A stretch of 64,000 nucleotides of DNA from Rhodanobacter glycinis (GCF_900114325.1 NZ_FOSR01000009.1:62001-126000), one strand, 5' to 3'. Shown: positions 16,071-24,731, counted from the stretch's first letter. Numbers and translations: made by a program. Notes: generated by a model not told the origin, from the sequence alone.

Positions 16071-17165
16071 ATGAACACCGTCTCGATCGAACATCCCGAA
16101 TTGGCGCAGGCGGAACTGGCGCAAGACCGCCCGGCCGCCGGCGTGCTTGGACTGGCCGAGCGCGGCCTGATCCCCGACGCGCTGTTGCGCCACGGCATCC
16201 GCAAGTGGTGCGCGCAACGCCTGCGCGAAGAACGCAGCGGTGGCATCGCCGCGCAAGCCGAACGCTTCGACCAGCGCATCGCCGAACTGCGCCACAGCCC
16301 GGTGGCGATCCACACCGACGCGGCCAATGCGCAGCACTACGAATTGCCGGCGGACTTCTTCCGCCTCTGCCTCGGGCCACGGCTCAAGTACTCCGGCTGC
16401 TACTACCCGGAGGGCAACGAAACGCTGGGCGAGGCGGAAGACGCCATGCTGCGGCTGTACGGCGAGCGCGCCGAGCTGAGCAACGGCCAGCAGGTGCTTG
16501 AGCTGGGCTGCGGCTGGGGTTCGCTCACGCTGTGGATGGCCGAGCAATATCCCGACTCGCGCATCACCGCCGTGTCCAATTCGCACAACCAGCGCCGGCA
16601 CATCGAGGCGCAGTGTCGTCAACGCGGCTTGCTCAACGTGCGCGTGATCACCGAGGACGCCAACACGCTGGCACTGGAACCGGCACAGTTCGATCGTTGC
16701 GTGTCGGTGGAGATGTTCGAGCACATGCGCAACTACCAGACCCTGCTGGGTCGCATCGGCGAATGGCTGAAGCCCGGCGGCAAGCTGTTCGTGCACATCT
16801 TCGCGCATCGCACGCTGATGTATCCGTTCGAGACCGCGGGCGAGGACAACTGGATGGGCCGGCACTTCTTCACCGGCGGACTGATGCCGGCCGCGGACAC
16901 CCTGCTGCACTTCCAGCAGGCGTTGCAGATCGAACAGCGCTGGCTGGTCGACGGTACGCATTACCAGAAGAGCGCCAACCACTGGCTGCAGCGACAGGAT
17001 CGCCAACGCGACGCGGTGATGGCCGTGCTGGCCCAGGCTTATGGCGAACATGCCGCGCTTTGGTTCCAGCGCTGGCGCATGTTCTGGATGTCCTGCGCCG
17101 AACTGTTCGGCTACGCCGACGGGCAGGAATGGCTGGTGGCGCACTACCGTTTCGTGCGCCCGTGA
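16071..17165 (+). CDS. Cyclopropane-synthase-like SAM methyltransferase (second, divergent copy)
   Basis: The 364-residue protein contains the SAM motif VLELGCGWGSLTLWM near 142 and a downstream SVEMFEHMRNYQ, the pattern of the coclaurine-N-methyltransferase-like branch of the cyclopropane synthase family. GAGGAA lies about 9 bases before the ATG at 16071, which decides this start over a GTG at 16050. It follows DUF1295 by 4 bases. Having both branches in one operon suggests two successive methylations or methylene transfers on a lipid. The substrate is unknown. Confidence 0.88.
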   Translation: MNTVSIEHPELAQAELAQDRPAAGVLGLAERGLIPDALLRHGIRKWCAQRLREERSGGIAAQAERFDQRIAELRHSPVAIHTDAANAQHYELPADFFRLCLGPRLKYSGCYYPEGNETLGEAEDAMLRLYGERAELSNGQQVLELGCGWGSLTLWMAEQYPDSRITAVSNSHNQRRHIEAQCRQRGLLNVRVITEDANTLALEPAQFDRCVSVEMFEHMRNYQTLLGRIGEWLKPGGKLFVHIFAHRTLMYPFETAGEDNWMGRHFFTGGLMPAADTLLHFQQALQIEQRWLVDGTHYQKSANHWLQRQDRQRDAVMAVLAQAYGEHAALWFQRWRMFWMSCAELFGYADGQEWLVAHYRFVRP

Positions 17166-17205
17166 ACCCTGCCGACGTCAACGCAACCACCACGGAGACC
17201 CACCG

Positions 17206-17766
17206 ATGCGCCCTTCCAGAAAATTCGCGCTGATCGGCACCGTGCTGCTTGGCAGTGCCACCGTCGCGGCCTGCGCCAGCGACCTGCCGCCGATCACGCC
17301 CGTCGCCCATGTCGACCTGCCGCGCTTCATGGGCAAGTGGTACGTCATCGCCACCATTCCCACCATTTTCGAGAAGCACGCCTTCAACGCGGTGGAAACC
17401 TACACGCTGCAACCGGACGGCAACATCCACACCACGTTCCGCTTCAACAACGGCGGCTTCGACGGCCCGGTCAAGCACATCCAGTCCACCGGTTACGTGC
17501 ACGCAGGCAGCGGCAACGCGGTATGGGGCGTGAAGCTGTTCTGGGGCTTCAAGGCGCAATACATCGTGGCGTGGCTGAAGCCGGACTACAGCGAAATGAT
17601 CGTGGCGCGCGACAAGCGCGACTACACCTGGGTGTTCGCCCGCACACCGAACGTATCGCCGGCGGATTACGCCGCGCTGGTCGCACGCGTCAAGACGCTG
17701 GGTTATGACGTGTCGAAGCTGCGCAAGGTGCCGCAGCAGTGGCCGATGGCGAAACAGCAACCGTGA
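17206..17766 (+). CDS. Lipocalin-family lipoprotein (Blc-like)
   Basis: The 186-residue protein has a lipoprotein signal peptide with lipobox V-A-A-C (C23) and the lipocalin start motif GKWYVIATIP at 43-52. GGAG lies 8 bases before the ATG at 17206. Bacterial lipocalins of this type are outer-membrane lipoproteins that bind lysophospholipids or fatty acids. It follows the second cyclopropane-synthase-like gene by 40 bases. Lipocalins recur in LitR/RpoE-linked light clusters, so it may carry damaged or modified lipids, which is inference. Confidence 0.9.
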   Translation: MRPSRKFALIGTVLLGSATVAACASDLPPITPVAHVDLPRFMGKWYVIATIPTIFEKHAFNAVETYTLQPDGNIHTTFRFNNGGFDGPVKHIQSTGYVHAGSGNAVWGVKLFWGFKAQYIVAWLKPDYSEMIVARDKRDYTWVFARTPNVSPADYAALVARVKTLGYDVSKLRKVPQQWPMAKQQP

Positions 17767-17857
17767 GAGCCGATGCCGGGTCGCATCCCTGGGGTCCCCG
17801 GCACCGTATCAGTGATGGGACGCTTCGCGTTCCATCCACCACCCACGGAGTATCGCC

Positions 17858-18241
17858 ATGACACGTTCCCGGTTTCCTGCCTGCCTCCTCCTCGTCGGCG
17901 CCATGGTGCTTGCGCCCGCCATGGCCGCCGAAGCGCCGCCCTCGGCCAATGCGCAACATGAACTGGTTGGCGCGCGCGGGCTGAGCTTGTACACGTTCGA
18001 TACCGATGGCGACACCGGCCACAGCCAATGCTCCGGCCCGTGTGCCACGGTCTGGCCACCCTATGCCGCGGTTGCGGGCAGTCATGCCGGCGCCGGTCTC
18101 AGCGTGATCACCCGCCCTGACCACACGCTGCAATGGGCATTCAAGGGTCGACCGTTGTACCGCTATGCCGGTGACACGAAACCCGGCGACCATCGTGGCG
18201 ACGGCATCAACGGCACCTGGCACATCGCGCGCGAAAATTGA
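17858..18241 (+). CDS. Exported COG4315-type repeat protein
   Basis: The 127-residue protein has a signal peptide (cleavage likely after APAMAAEA) and two copies of the short repeat of unknown function, GLSLYTFDTD and GRPLYRYAGD, with a CSGPCATVWPP segment between them. This is the pattern of COG4315 proteins, small periplasmic or surface proteins with no known activity. A ribosome site (GGAG) precedes the ATG by 8 bases. It lies 91 bases after the lipocalin, perhaps in the same transcript. Confidence 0.85.
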   Translation: MTRSRFPACLLLVGAMVLAPAMAAEAPPSANAQHELVGARGLSLYTFDTDGDTGHSQCSGPCATVWPPYAAVAGSHAGAGLSVITRPDHTLQWAFKGRPLYRYAGDTKPGDHRGDGINGTWHIAREN

Positions 18242-18242
18242 T

Positions 18243-18263
18243 GATGCCGCGTTGCATCTTTTT
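18243..18263 (+). terminator. Weak intrinsic terminator candidate after the COG4315 gene
   Basis: A five-base-pair stem (GATGC / GCATC) with a six-base loop is followed directly by TTTTT. The stem is short, so termination may be partial. Confidence 0.35.
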
Positions 18264-18321
18264 GCATTGACGCCTCGTACCTCCTGCATGGCGCGCTTTC
18301 GCGCCAACACGGGAGGAAATC

Positions 18322-19233
18322 ATGCACAAGCATCGTATGAGCCGGGCCATCGCGCTCGGTGGGCTCGCGCTGGCAGGCGCGCTGGTGTCGCTGGCGGCCG
18401 CCGCGGATGACGGCTCGTCCGGCGCACCGGCGAATGTCAGCGGCAAGTTGCTGCTTACCGGCGGCGTCTCGGAAATCGGCGGCGCCGCGGGTGGCGGCCT
18501 CACGCCGTGGGCAGTGATCGGTGGCTACGGCACCAATGACCAGATCGGCGCCAACGCGTTCTACACCCGCGTGAACACGCAGGATTACCACCTGGACGAT
18601 GCCGGCGTGATGGTGGGCCTGTACAACCGCGTGGAAGTGTCGTTCGCTCAGCAGCGCTTCGACACCGAGAAGGTGGGTGGCCTGCTCGGACTGGGCAACG
18701 GATTCACCTTCAAACAGAACGTGATCGGCGTGAAGGTGCGCCTGTTCGGCGATGCCGTGCTCGACCAGGACAGCTGGATGCCGCAGGTATCCGTCGGCAT
18801 GCAGTACAAGAAGAACAACCAGGATGCCGTGGTCAAGTACGTCGGCGCCAAGCGTTCGCAGGGCACCGACTATTACATCAGCGCCACCAAGCTGTTCCTT
18901 TCGCAAAGCCTGCTGCTCGATGCCACGGTGCGCTTCACCAAGGCCAACCAGCTCGGCATCCTCGGCTTCGGCGGCGACAAGAACAACAGCTACCAGGCCG
19001 AGTTCGAAGGTTCGGCGGCCTATCTGCTCAGCCGCAACTGGGCCATCGGTGCCGAATATCGCCAGAAGCCGGACAACCTCGGGATTGCCAGGGAAGACAA
19101 CTGGTACGACGCTTTCGTCGCCTGGGCGCCCACCAAGCATGTCTCGCTGACGCTGGCCTACGCCAATCTCGGCAACATCGTGATCAAGGACAACCAGCAC
19201 GGTCTGTATGCGTCCGTGCAGGTCGGCTTCTGA
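18322..19233 (+). CDS. DUF3034 predicted outer-membrane protein
   Basis: The 303-residue protein has a signal peptide (ALAGALVSLAAAADD) and then alternating short hydrophobic strands with many Gly and Tyr residues, ending in ASVQVGF, a typical beta-barrel C-terminal phenylalanine. It matches DUF3034. A strong ribosome site (GGGAGGAAA) precedes the ATG at 18322 and a 7-bp hairpin (18289-18306) sits just upstream of that. It is followed 31 bases later by an exported truncated globin, so the two are probably co-expressed. Its role is unknown. Confidence 0.87.
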   Translation: MHKHRMSRAIALGGLALAGALVSLAAAADDGSSGAPANVSGKLLLTGGVSEIGGAAGGGLTPWAVIGGYGTNDQIGANAFYTRVNTQDYHLDDAGVMVGLYNRVEVSFAQQRFDTEKVGGLLGLGNGFTFKQNVIGVKVRLFGDAVLDQDSWMPQVSVGMQYKKNNQDAVVKYVGAKRSQGTDYYISATKLFLSQSLLLDATVRFTKANQLGILGFGGDKNNSYQAEFEGSAAYLLSRNWAIGAEYRQKPDNLGIAREDNWYDAFVAWAPTKHVSLTLAYANLGNIVIKDNQHGLYASVQVGF

Positions 19234-19264
19234 CATCCACGCCATTCGATTCGAGGACAAACCC

Positions 19265-19759
19265 ATGCTCAAGCATTCCGTTGCAACCGCCCTTCTCGCT
19301 GCCGGCTTGCTGCTCGGCAACCATGCCGCCGCGCAAGACACGATGGCGATGCCGAACCAGTCCGCCGCGATGGCAGCCTCGGCACCACGCGACCCGGCAC
19401 TCAAGCCCGTCTTCGAGGAGTTCGGCGGCAAGCCCGGGCTGGTCTCCCTGGTGAACGACTTCATGGACAACCTGATGGCCGATCCGGTCACCCATCCATT
19501 CTTTGCCAATGTCGACCGTGAACACGTCAAGAAGGAACTGGTCGACCAGTTCTGCGTGATCCTGGATGGCCCCTGCACCTATACCGGCCGCGACATGGCA
19601 TCGGTGCACAAGGGCATGGGCGTGAATCGCGCAGACTTCAATGCCCTGGTCGAAGACCTGCAGAAAGCGATGAACCAGCACAAGATCCCGTTTCGCGCGC
19701 AGAACAAGCTGCTGGCGAAACTGGCCCCGATGCACAAGGTCATCATCACCAAGAAATGA
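19265..19759 (+). CDS. Exported group 1 truncated hemoglobin
   Basis: The 164-residue protein has a signal peptide (LLAAGLLLGNHAAAQ) followed by a truncated globin domain from about residue 48 (FEEFGGKPGLVSLV) with the heme-binding proximal histidine region MASVHKGMGVNRADF. Group 1 truncated globins bind oxygen or nitric oxide. Most are cytoplasmic, so export to the periplasm is notable. The ATG at 19265 is the one that leaves an intact signal peptide. It lies 31 bases after the DUF3034 outer-membrane protein. A role in NO or oxygen chemistry at the envelope is inference. Confidence 0.88.
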   Translation: MLKHSVATALLAAGLLLGNHAAAQDTMAMPNQSAAMAASAPRDPALKPVFEEFGGKPGLVSLVNDFMDNLMADPVTHPFFANVDREHVKKELVDQFCVILDGPCTYTGRDMASVHKGMGVNRADFNALVEDLQKAMNQHKIPFRAQNKLLAKLAPMHKVIITKK

Positions 19760-19771
19760 GGGTGTGCCCGA

Positions 19772-19799
19772 CGCTATTCGCGGTACGCCGCGAATAGCG
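19772..19799. terminator. Hairpin between convergent globin and dapE genes
   Basis: A perfect 12-base-pair inverted repeat (CGCTATTCGCGG / CCGCGAATAGCG) with loop TACG lies between the two convergent genes. There is no T-run on either side, so it may act as a bidirectional transcript end rather than a classical terminator. Confidence 0.5.
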
Positions 19800-19826
19800 G
19801 ATCGCGCCTGACGGCTTGCCGGACGC

Positions 19827-20960
19827 TCAAGCCAACAGGCGTTCGCACACGGCGCGATAAAGTTCCGGCAAACGTTCCAGATCGGCCACGGCCACGCATT
19901 CGTCCACCTTGTGGATGGTGGCGTTGACCGGCCCCAGTTCGACCACCTCGGCACCCAGCGGCGCGATGAAGCGCCCGTCGGACGTGCCACCACCAGTGCT
20001 CTGTTCGGGCTCGATGCCGCACAGCTCGCGGCACACTGCCACCACCGTTTCACGCAAGCAACCGCCCGGTGGCGTGAGGAAGGATTCGCCGGAGAGATTC
20101 CACTCCAGCGTGAAGTCCAGGCCATGTCGATGCAGGATCGCTTCGGTGCGCTGACGCAGCTCGTCGGCACTGCTGGCGGTGCAGAAGCGGAAATTGATCA
20201 GCGCCTTCAACTCACCTGGAATCACGTTGGTGGCGCCGGTACCCGCATTGAGATTGGAGACCTGGAACGAGGTCGGCGGGAAGTCGGCATTGCCTTCGTC
20301 CCAGCGCTCGGCAGCCAGTTCGGTGAGTGCGGGCGCAAAGGCATGGATCGGATTCAGCGCCTTCTCCGGATACGCGACATGCCCCTGCACGCCACGCACC
20401 GTCAGCGTGCCTGAAAGCGAGCCACGCCGACCCACGCGAATCAGGTCGCCGAGCCTTTCCTTCGCCGACGGCTCGCCCACCACGCACCAGTCGATGCGCT
20501 CGCCACGCTCGCGAAAGTGCGCGGCCACGCGACGCACGCCATCGAGGTTGGTCGGGCCTTCCTCATCGCTGGTCAGCAGCAGGGCCACGCGACCGGGATG
20601 ATGGGGATGCGTGCCGACAAACTGCTCCAGTGCCACCGTCATCGCCGCCACCGAGCCTTTCATGTCGGCGGCGCCACGGCCGTACAGACGGCTATCCGCG
20701 ATCTCGGCGGCGAACGGCGGATGGCGCCATGCCTGCTCCGGGCCACTCGGCACCACGTCGGTATGACCAAGGAAAACCAGGGTCGGCCCACCCTCGCCAT
20801 GCACGGCCCACAGATTGTCCACCTCGCCATGGCGCATCCGCTCGATGCGGAAACCCGCACGTTCCAGTCGCTCGGCCAGCAGTTCCTGGCAACCGGCATC
20901 GTCGGGGGTAACGGAGCGGCGACGGATCAGGTCACGGGCAAGTTCGAGAACGTCGGACAT
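19827..20960 (-). CDS. dapE: Succinyl-diaminopimelate desuccinylase
   Basis: This 377-residue M20-family zinc enzyme removes succinate from N-succinyl-LL-diaminopimelate in the lysine and peptidoglycan precursor pathway. Metal-binding motifs are visible: [18 protein letters not shown] and SDEEGP with the catalytic glutamate, plus GGGTSDGRF near the C-terminus. The start at 20960 ([11 protein letters not shown]) gives the normal length. dapD is four genes upstream on the same strand; the two are usually separated only by an ArsC-like gene, and here two membrane-protein genes are also inserted. Confidence 0.96.
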   Translation of the reverse strand: MSDVLELARDLIRRRSVTPDDAGCQELLAERLERAGFRIERMRHGEVDNLWAVHGEGGPTLVFLGHTDVVPSGPEQAWRHPPFAAEIADSRLYGRGAADMKGSVAAMTVALEQFVGTHPHHPGRVALLLTSDEEGPTNLDGVRRVAAHFRERGERIDWCVVGEPSAKERLGDLIRVGRRGSLSGTLTVRGVQGHVAYPEKALNPIHAFAPALTELAAERWDEGNADFPPTSFQVSNLNAGTGATNVIPGELKALINFRFCTASSADELRQRTEAILHRHGLDFTLEWNLSGESFLTPPGGCLRETVVAVCRELCGIEPEQSTGGGTSDGRFIAPLGAEVVELGPVNATIHKVDECVAVADLERLPELYRAVCERLLA

Positions 20961-21035
20961 GGGGCACGCATGGCAAGTGGCAACGACGTTGCAGCATAGC
21001 AAGCATGCAAGCGCGGGGGCGCGGCGAGGCAACGT

Positions 21036-22100
21036 TCAGACCGTGACGATATGGCCCAGCAGATGCCCCACGCCGTAGGTGACGGCCGCTGCGGCCACGG
21101 TGATGGCGAATTGGCGTGCGACCGAGAACAGCATGCCGCGGCCGGTGAACAGCGAGGTGCCGGTACCGATCAGCGCCAGCCCCACCGCGGTGGCCACCGC
21201 GCTGCCAAACATGGCCGTGTGGCCATGCAGGAACAGATACGGCGCCACCGGAAACGCGGCGCCGAAGGCGAACAGGCAGAACGACGACGTTGCCGCGCCC
21301 CAGGCCGAGCCGCCAAGCTCGGTCGGGTCGACGCCAAGGTCCTCGCGCACCACGGTGTCCAATGCCGCGCGCGGCGTTTCGGTGAGATGCCGGGCCAGGT
21401 GCACGGCTTCGGCACGACCCAGCCCCTTGTCGTGGTAGATGCCGGCGATATGGCGCACGCCGTCCTCCGGCGCCACCGCCAGCCGCTCGGCACGCTCGGT
21501 GATCTGCGCCTGGTAGAACTCGCGCGAGCTGTTCACCGAGAGCCATTCGCCCAACGCCATCGAACAGGCACCGGCGACCAGGCCGGCCAGCCCCGCCAGC
21601 AACACCGCGCGATCGCTGCTGGCCGCGCCAGCCATGCCCATCACCAGGCTGACGTTGGAGACCAGACCGTCATTCGCGCCGAGCACGGCGGCACGCAAGG
21701 TGTTGCCGCTTTGCGCGCGATGGTTGTGTCCACGTCCGCGGTTCACGTGGGGCGAAACGAAATGATCGCGGTGGCCATTGCGGTCCACCGGGGTCTCGGC
21801 ATGATCGGCGTGTTCCAGCCGCACCACGGTCGGCATCACGAACTCGGTGCCGAAGGTTTGCGCGAACCAGCCCAGCGCGCGCACCCGCAAGCCCGTGCGC
21901 GATGTCGGCACCACCGCACCCAGTTCGCGCAGGCGTGATTCCCAGAAATCCGCGTTGGCCTGCTCGCCCTCGGCGATGCGCTGGTAGGCGCGCGCCAACC
22001 GCACATCCGTGGCCACCTTCGCCAACCGCGCATACAACGCGGCGTTGTCGCGTTCGATGCGCAGGTTGATGCGATAGCGGCGGATGCGGTGATCGCTCAC
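21036..22100 (-). CDS. Ferritin-like domain fused to VIT1/CCC1-type metal transporter
   Basis: The 354-residue protein has an N-terminal part (about 1-85) with the helical rubrerythrin/ferritin-like look (DNAALYARLAKVA, RIAEGEQANADFWESRL) and a C-terminal VIT1/CCC1 transporter with AAVLGANDGLVSNVSLVMG and about five membrane helices. VIT1 proteins move Fe2+ or Mn2+ out of the cytoplasm. A ferritin-like domain on such a transporter is known in bacteria and is thought to sense or bind iron. The GTG at 22100 is chosen because GAGGAG lies 7 bases upstream. The gene starts 11 bases after DUF2165. Confidence 0.87.
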   Translation of the reverse strand: MSDHRIRRYRINLRIERDNAALYARLAKVATDVRLARAYQRIAEGEQANADFWESRLRELGAVVPTSRTGLRVRALGWFAQTFGTEFVMPTVVRLEHADHAETPVDRNGHRDHFVSPHVNRGRGHNHRAQSGNTLRAAVLGANDGLVSNVSLVMGMAGAASSDRAVLLAGLAGLVAGACSMALGEWLSVNSSREFYQAQITERAERLAVAPEDGVRHIAGIYHDKGLGRAEAVHLARHLTETPRAALDTVVREDLGVDPTELGGSAWGAATSSFCLFAFGAAFPVAPYLFLHGHTAMFGSAVATAVGLALIGTGTSLFTGRGMLFSVARQFAITVAAAAVTYGVGHLLGHIVTV

Positions 22101-22111
22101 GGGCCTGCTCC

Positions 22112-22609
22112 TCAATCGTCCAGTTCATCGTCGCGCTGGCCCAGCCAGACCAGCATCGCCAGCAATACGAGGGCGAAGCGGAACGCACTCTGGATGCCAT
22201 TCCACTGGCTGGACATCCACATGCCGAACCATTCCCCGCCAACGGCCACGAAACCGCCAAGCCACAGCACCACGCCCACGGCGAGTCCAAGCACGGCCAC
22301 GCGTTTGGCGCGATGGAAGGCCGCAGCGCTGGCGCGACGGGCACGCCACAACCGCCACGTTCCCCACCAGCATAGCGCCGCAGCCAGCGCCTCGATCGCG
22401 ATGATCAGCGCATAGGCGCCACGCTGCAGCAGTGGCGAATGGATGGCGCGGTACCGGATGCCGGCATGCGGGAAGATCGTGTCCATCGCCAGCACGTGCT
22501 GCACGAACGGCCAGTTGCTGCCGTAATCGGTGAGATTGCCGAACGCCACCAGCGCGATCCACAGCGCGATCGTCGCCAGCAGCAGGATCTTGGAAAGGCG
22601 CACGATCAT
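22112..22609 (-). CDS. DUF2165 small integral membrane protein
   Basis: The 165-residue protein has four predicted membrane helices and the DUF2165 signature FGNLTDYGSNWPFVQHVLAMDT between helices one and two, shortened here to its key part NLTDYGSNWPFVQHV. Function is unknown. It starts 13 bases after the ArsC-like gene and ends 11 bases before the metal transporter, so it lies within the dapD-dapE transcription unit. Confidence 0.88.
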   Translation of the reverse strand: MIVRLSKILLLATIALWIALVAFGNLTDYGSNWPFVQHVLAMDTIFPHAGIRYRAIHSPLLQRGAYALIIAIEALAAALCWWGTWRLWRARRASAAAFHRAKRVAVLGLAVGVVLWLGGFVAVGGEWFGMWMSSQWNGIQSAFRFALVLLAMLVWLGQRDDELDD

Positions 22610-22622
22610 CGTCGCCTCCTGC

Positions 22623-22976
22623 CTATTTTCCGAACAGTTTCTTGAAACCGTTGTCGCTGAAGCCCACGCTCACCGCACCGTCTTCGGGCACCACCACGGG
22701 GCGGCGCACCAGCGCCGGGTATTCCTTCAATAGCAGCGTCCACTCCGGATCACTGCCCGGGTTCTTGCGCTGCGGCAACAGGTTGCGCCAGGTAGTCGAC
22801 GACTTGTTGACCAGCTTCTCCCAGCCACCGAGTTGCTGCGCCCACGCCTTCAACGTGGCCGCCGGCACCGGGTTGGCACGGTAGTCCACGAAGGTGAACG
22901 GCACCTCGAAACGATCGAGCCAGTTGCGTGCCTTGCGGCAGGTATCGCAGGTGGAAAGGCCGTAAAGCGTAGTCAT
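22623..22976 (-). CDS. ArsC/Spx-family thioredoxin-fold protein (YffB-like)
   Basis: The 117-residue protein has a thioredoxin-like fold with the N-terminal motif YGLSTCDTCRKARNWL and an RRPVV segment near residue 90, as in the ArsC/YffB family. In gammaproteobacteria this gene lies between dapD and dapE, and the same holds here. Relatives reduce arsenate or interact with glutathione; YffB has no settled function. Real arsenate reduction is unlikely to be its main job given the housekeeping context. Confidence 0.9.
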   Translation of the reverse strand: MTTLYGLSTCDTCRKARNWLDRFEVPFTFVDYRANPVPAATLKAWAQQLGGWEKLVNKSSTTWRNLLPQRKNPGSDPEWTLLLKEYPALVRRPVVVPEDGAVSVGFSDNGFKKLFGK

Positions 22977-22988
22977 GCCAAGTTCCCG

Positions 22989-23086
22989 GTAGGAGCCCGC
23001 TGGCGGGCGATGCTTTTGGATGGATGCGGGAGCTTCCCAGGCGGGCGATGCACCTCAACTGCATCGCCCGCGATGCGGGCTCCTAC
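22989..23086. repeat. REP-type palindromic element between dapD and the ArsC-like gene
   Basis: The element starts with GTAGGAGCCCGC and ends with its inverted form GCGGGCTCCTAC, with GGGCGATGC and GCATCGCCC as inner arms. A second copy occurs at 50427-50507. The dapD stop codon (23083-23085) lies inside the right arm. Such extragenic palindromes are common in Xanthomonadales and Pseudomonas and are spread by RAYT transposases; none is encoded here. Confidence 0.85.
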
Positions 23087-23910
23087 TCGGCGCTGCGCAG
23101 CAACTCGTTGACGCCGGTCTTGCTGCGCGTCTTTTCGTCCACCTGCTTGACGATGATCGCGGCGTACAGGCTGTGCGAGCCGTCCTTCGCCGGCAGGTTG
23201 CCGGCCACCACCACGCTGCCGGCAGGGATGCGGCCATAGCTGGTTTCGCCGGTGGCGCGGTTGTAGATGCGCGTGGACTGGCCCAGGAACACGCCCATGC
23301 CGATCACGCTGCCTTTCTCCACCACTACGCCCTCGACCACTTCCGAACGCGCACCGATGAAGCAGCCATCCTCGATGATGGTCGGGCCAGCCTGCAGCGG
23401 TTCCAGCACGCCGCCGATGCCGACACCACCGGACAGATGCACGCCCGCGCCGATCTGTGCGCAGGAACCCACCGTGGCCCAGGTGTCGACCATGCTGCCT
23501 GCGCCCACGTACGCGCCGATGTTGACGTAGCTGGGCATCAGCACCGCGTCTTTGGCGATATGCGCGCCGCGGCGCACCAACGCGCCCGGGACCACGCGCG
23601 CGCCGAGGTTCTGCAACTCGGCATCGTCGCCATGGGCGAAACGCAGCGGCACCTTGTCGAAGGCCTGCGCCGGGCCGCCATCGACCACGCGATTGCCGTT
23701 GATGCGGAAGTACAGCAGCACCGCCTTCTTCAGCCACTGGTTGACCGTCCAGCCACCCTTCCCGTCGGGCTCGGCGACGCGGCGTTCGCCGCTTTCCAGC
23801 AGCTCGATCACCTGGCTCACCGCGGGGCGCAGATGGGTTTCGATCTCGCTCTGGGTCAGTTCATTGCGGCGCTCGAAGGCGTCGTCGATCAGGGATTCGA
23901 TGCTTTGCAT
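23083..23910 (-). CDS. dapD: Tetrahydrodipicolinate N-succinyltransferase
   Basis: This 275-residue enzyme succinylates tetrahydrodipicolinate, an early step of the succinylase branch to diaminopimelate. It has the N-terminal helical domain ([16 protein letters not shown]) and a left-handed beta-helix of hexapeptide repeats ([32 protein letters not shown]) followed by the C-terminal [13 protein letters not shown]. The length matches the E. coli enzyme. It heads the dapD-arsC-like-DUF2165-VIT1-dapE series. Its last codons and stop run into a REP element. Confidence 0.97.
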   Translation of the reverse strand: MQSIESLIDDAFERRNELTQSEIETHLRPAVSQVIELLESGERRVAEPDGKGGWTVNQWLKKAVLLYFRINGNRVVDGGPAQAFDKVPLRFAHGDDAELQNLGARVVPGALVRRGAHIAKDAVLMPSYVNIGAYVGAGSMVDTWATVGSCAQIGAGVHLSGGVGIGGVLEPLQAGPTIIEDGCFIGARSEVVEGVVVEKGSVIGMGVFLGQSTRIYNRATGETSYGRIPAGSVVVAGNLPAKDGSHSLYAAIIVKQVDEKTRSKTGVNELLRSAE

Positions 23911-23988
23911 GGAAATGGACGTCCAAATGGAAAGAGGCGGGGCGCCCCATTGTGCCTGCTGCAGCGCCCCTGCGAAACCGCCCTGGCG

Positions 23989-24543
23989 TCAGAACCCCAC
24001 ACTGAGGCCCAGCGACGGCCCCTTGTACAGCACCTTGTTGCCCGCACCCTCGAACGAAGTGCGCATATAGCGATAGCCGGCGTACGCGTAAATCGAATGG
24101 GTAAGACTCAGGCGCAGTTGCGCGCCATAGTCGTAGCTGTGCCGGATGCGGCCGTTGGCAGCGCCGGAAGGCATGTAGAAACCGTAGCCGCCCACCGACA
24201 CCAGCGGAATCGGCGTGGCAACGAACAACGAGCCCCCCAGTTCCACGCCGCCACCGCTGCCGTAGCGGGTGTCCTGGTACTGATAGCGCGCGCCCACCGC
24301 CCAATGCACCAGCGGCGTGGGCGGCGCGATCATCAGGCCCACGGTGTAGATCTTCGCGTTGCCGCGGTCGCTGTCGGTATGCAGGTAGCCCACGTTGGCG
24401 TGCAGCGCCGGCAGCAAGGCCGTATCGGCCTGGACACCGAAAGCGCCATCGCCGCCGCTGGCCGAGATGCTGGTGGCGTGGGCGGGCAAGGCCACCGCCA
24501 TGGCGGCCGTCGCGGCTACGAGGAAAAGCATCTTGTGGATCAT
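23989..24543 (-). CDS. YfaZ-like outer membrane protein
   Basis: The 184-residue protein has a signal peptide (MLFLVAATAAMAVALPAHA) and short amphipathic strands such as YTVGLMIAPP, ARYQYQDTRYG and YGAQLRLSLT, ending in LGLSVGF with a C-terminal Phe. This is the pattern of the YfaZ family of small beta-barrels. The ATG at 24543 directly precedes the signal peptide. Function is unknown. It lies 78 bases before dapD on the same strand. Confidence 0.7.
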   Translation of the reverse strand: MIHKMLFLVAATAAMAVALPAHATSISASGGDGAFGVQADTALLPALHANVGYLHTDSDRGNAKIYTVGLMIAPPTPLVHWAVGARYQYQDTRYGSGGGVELGGSLFVATPIPLVSVGGYGFYMPSGAANGRIRHSYDYGAQLRLSLTHSIYAYAGYRYMRTSFEGAGNKVLYKGPSLGLSVGF

Positions 24544-24731
24544 CGAACACTCCGTGTGGGCATCGCATGCATCGACAGGCCGCCGGCATGGACGCACCGC
24601 GGCGTGTCGCACCTCAAGCGAATGGGGAAAACGATGCGGCATGCTAACCGCATCGCGCCGGACTGGCACGCCGCTCCCATGGATGCCGTTCACGCTTTTC
24701 GCCTTCGCGTCCCGCCTTGGGGCCGCGCGGA

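Noticed and set aside
22623..22976. Arsenic resistance gene
   Set aside because: It sits in the conserved dapD-dapE context without arsR, arsB or acr3, so the YffB-like housekeeping relative is more likely.
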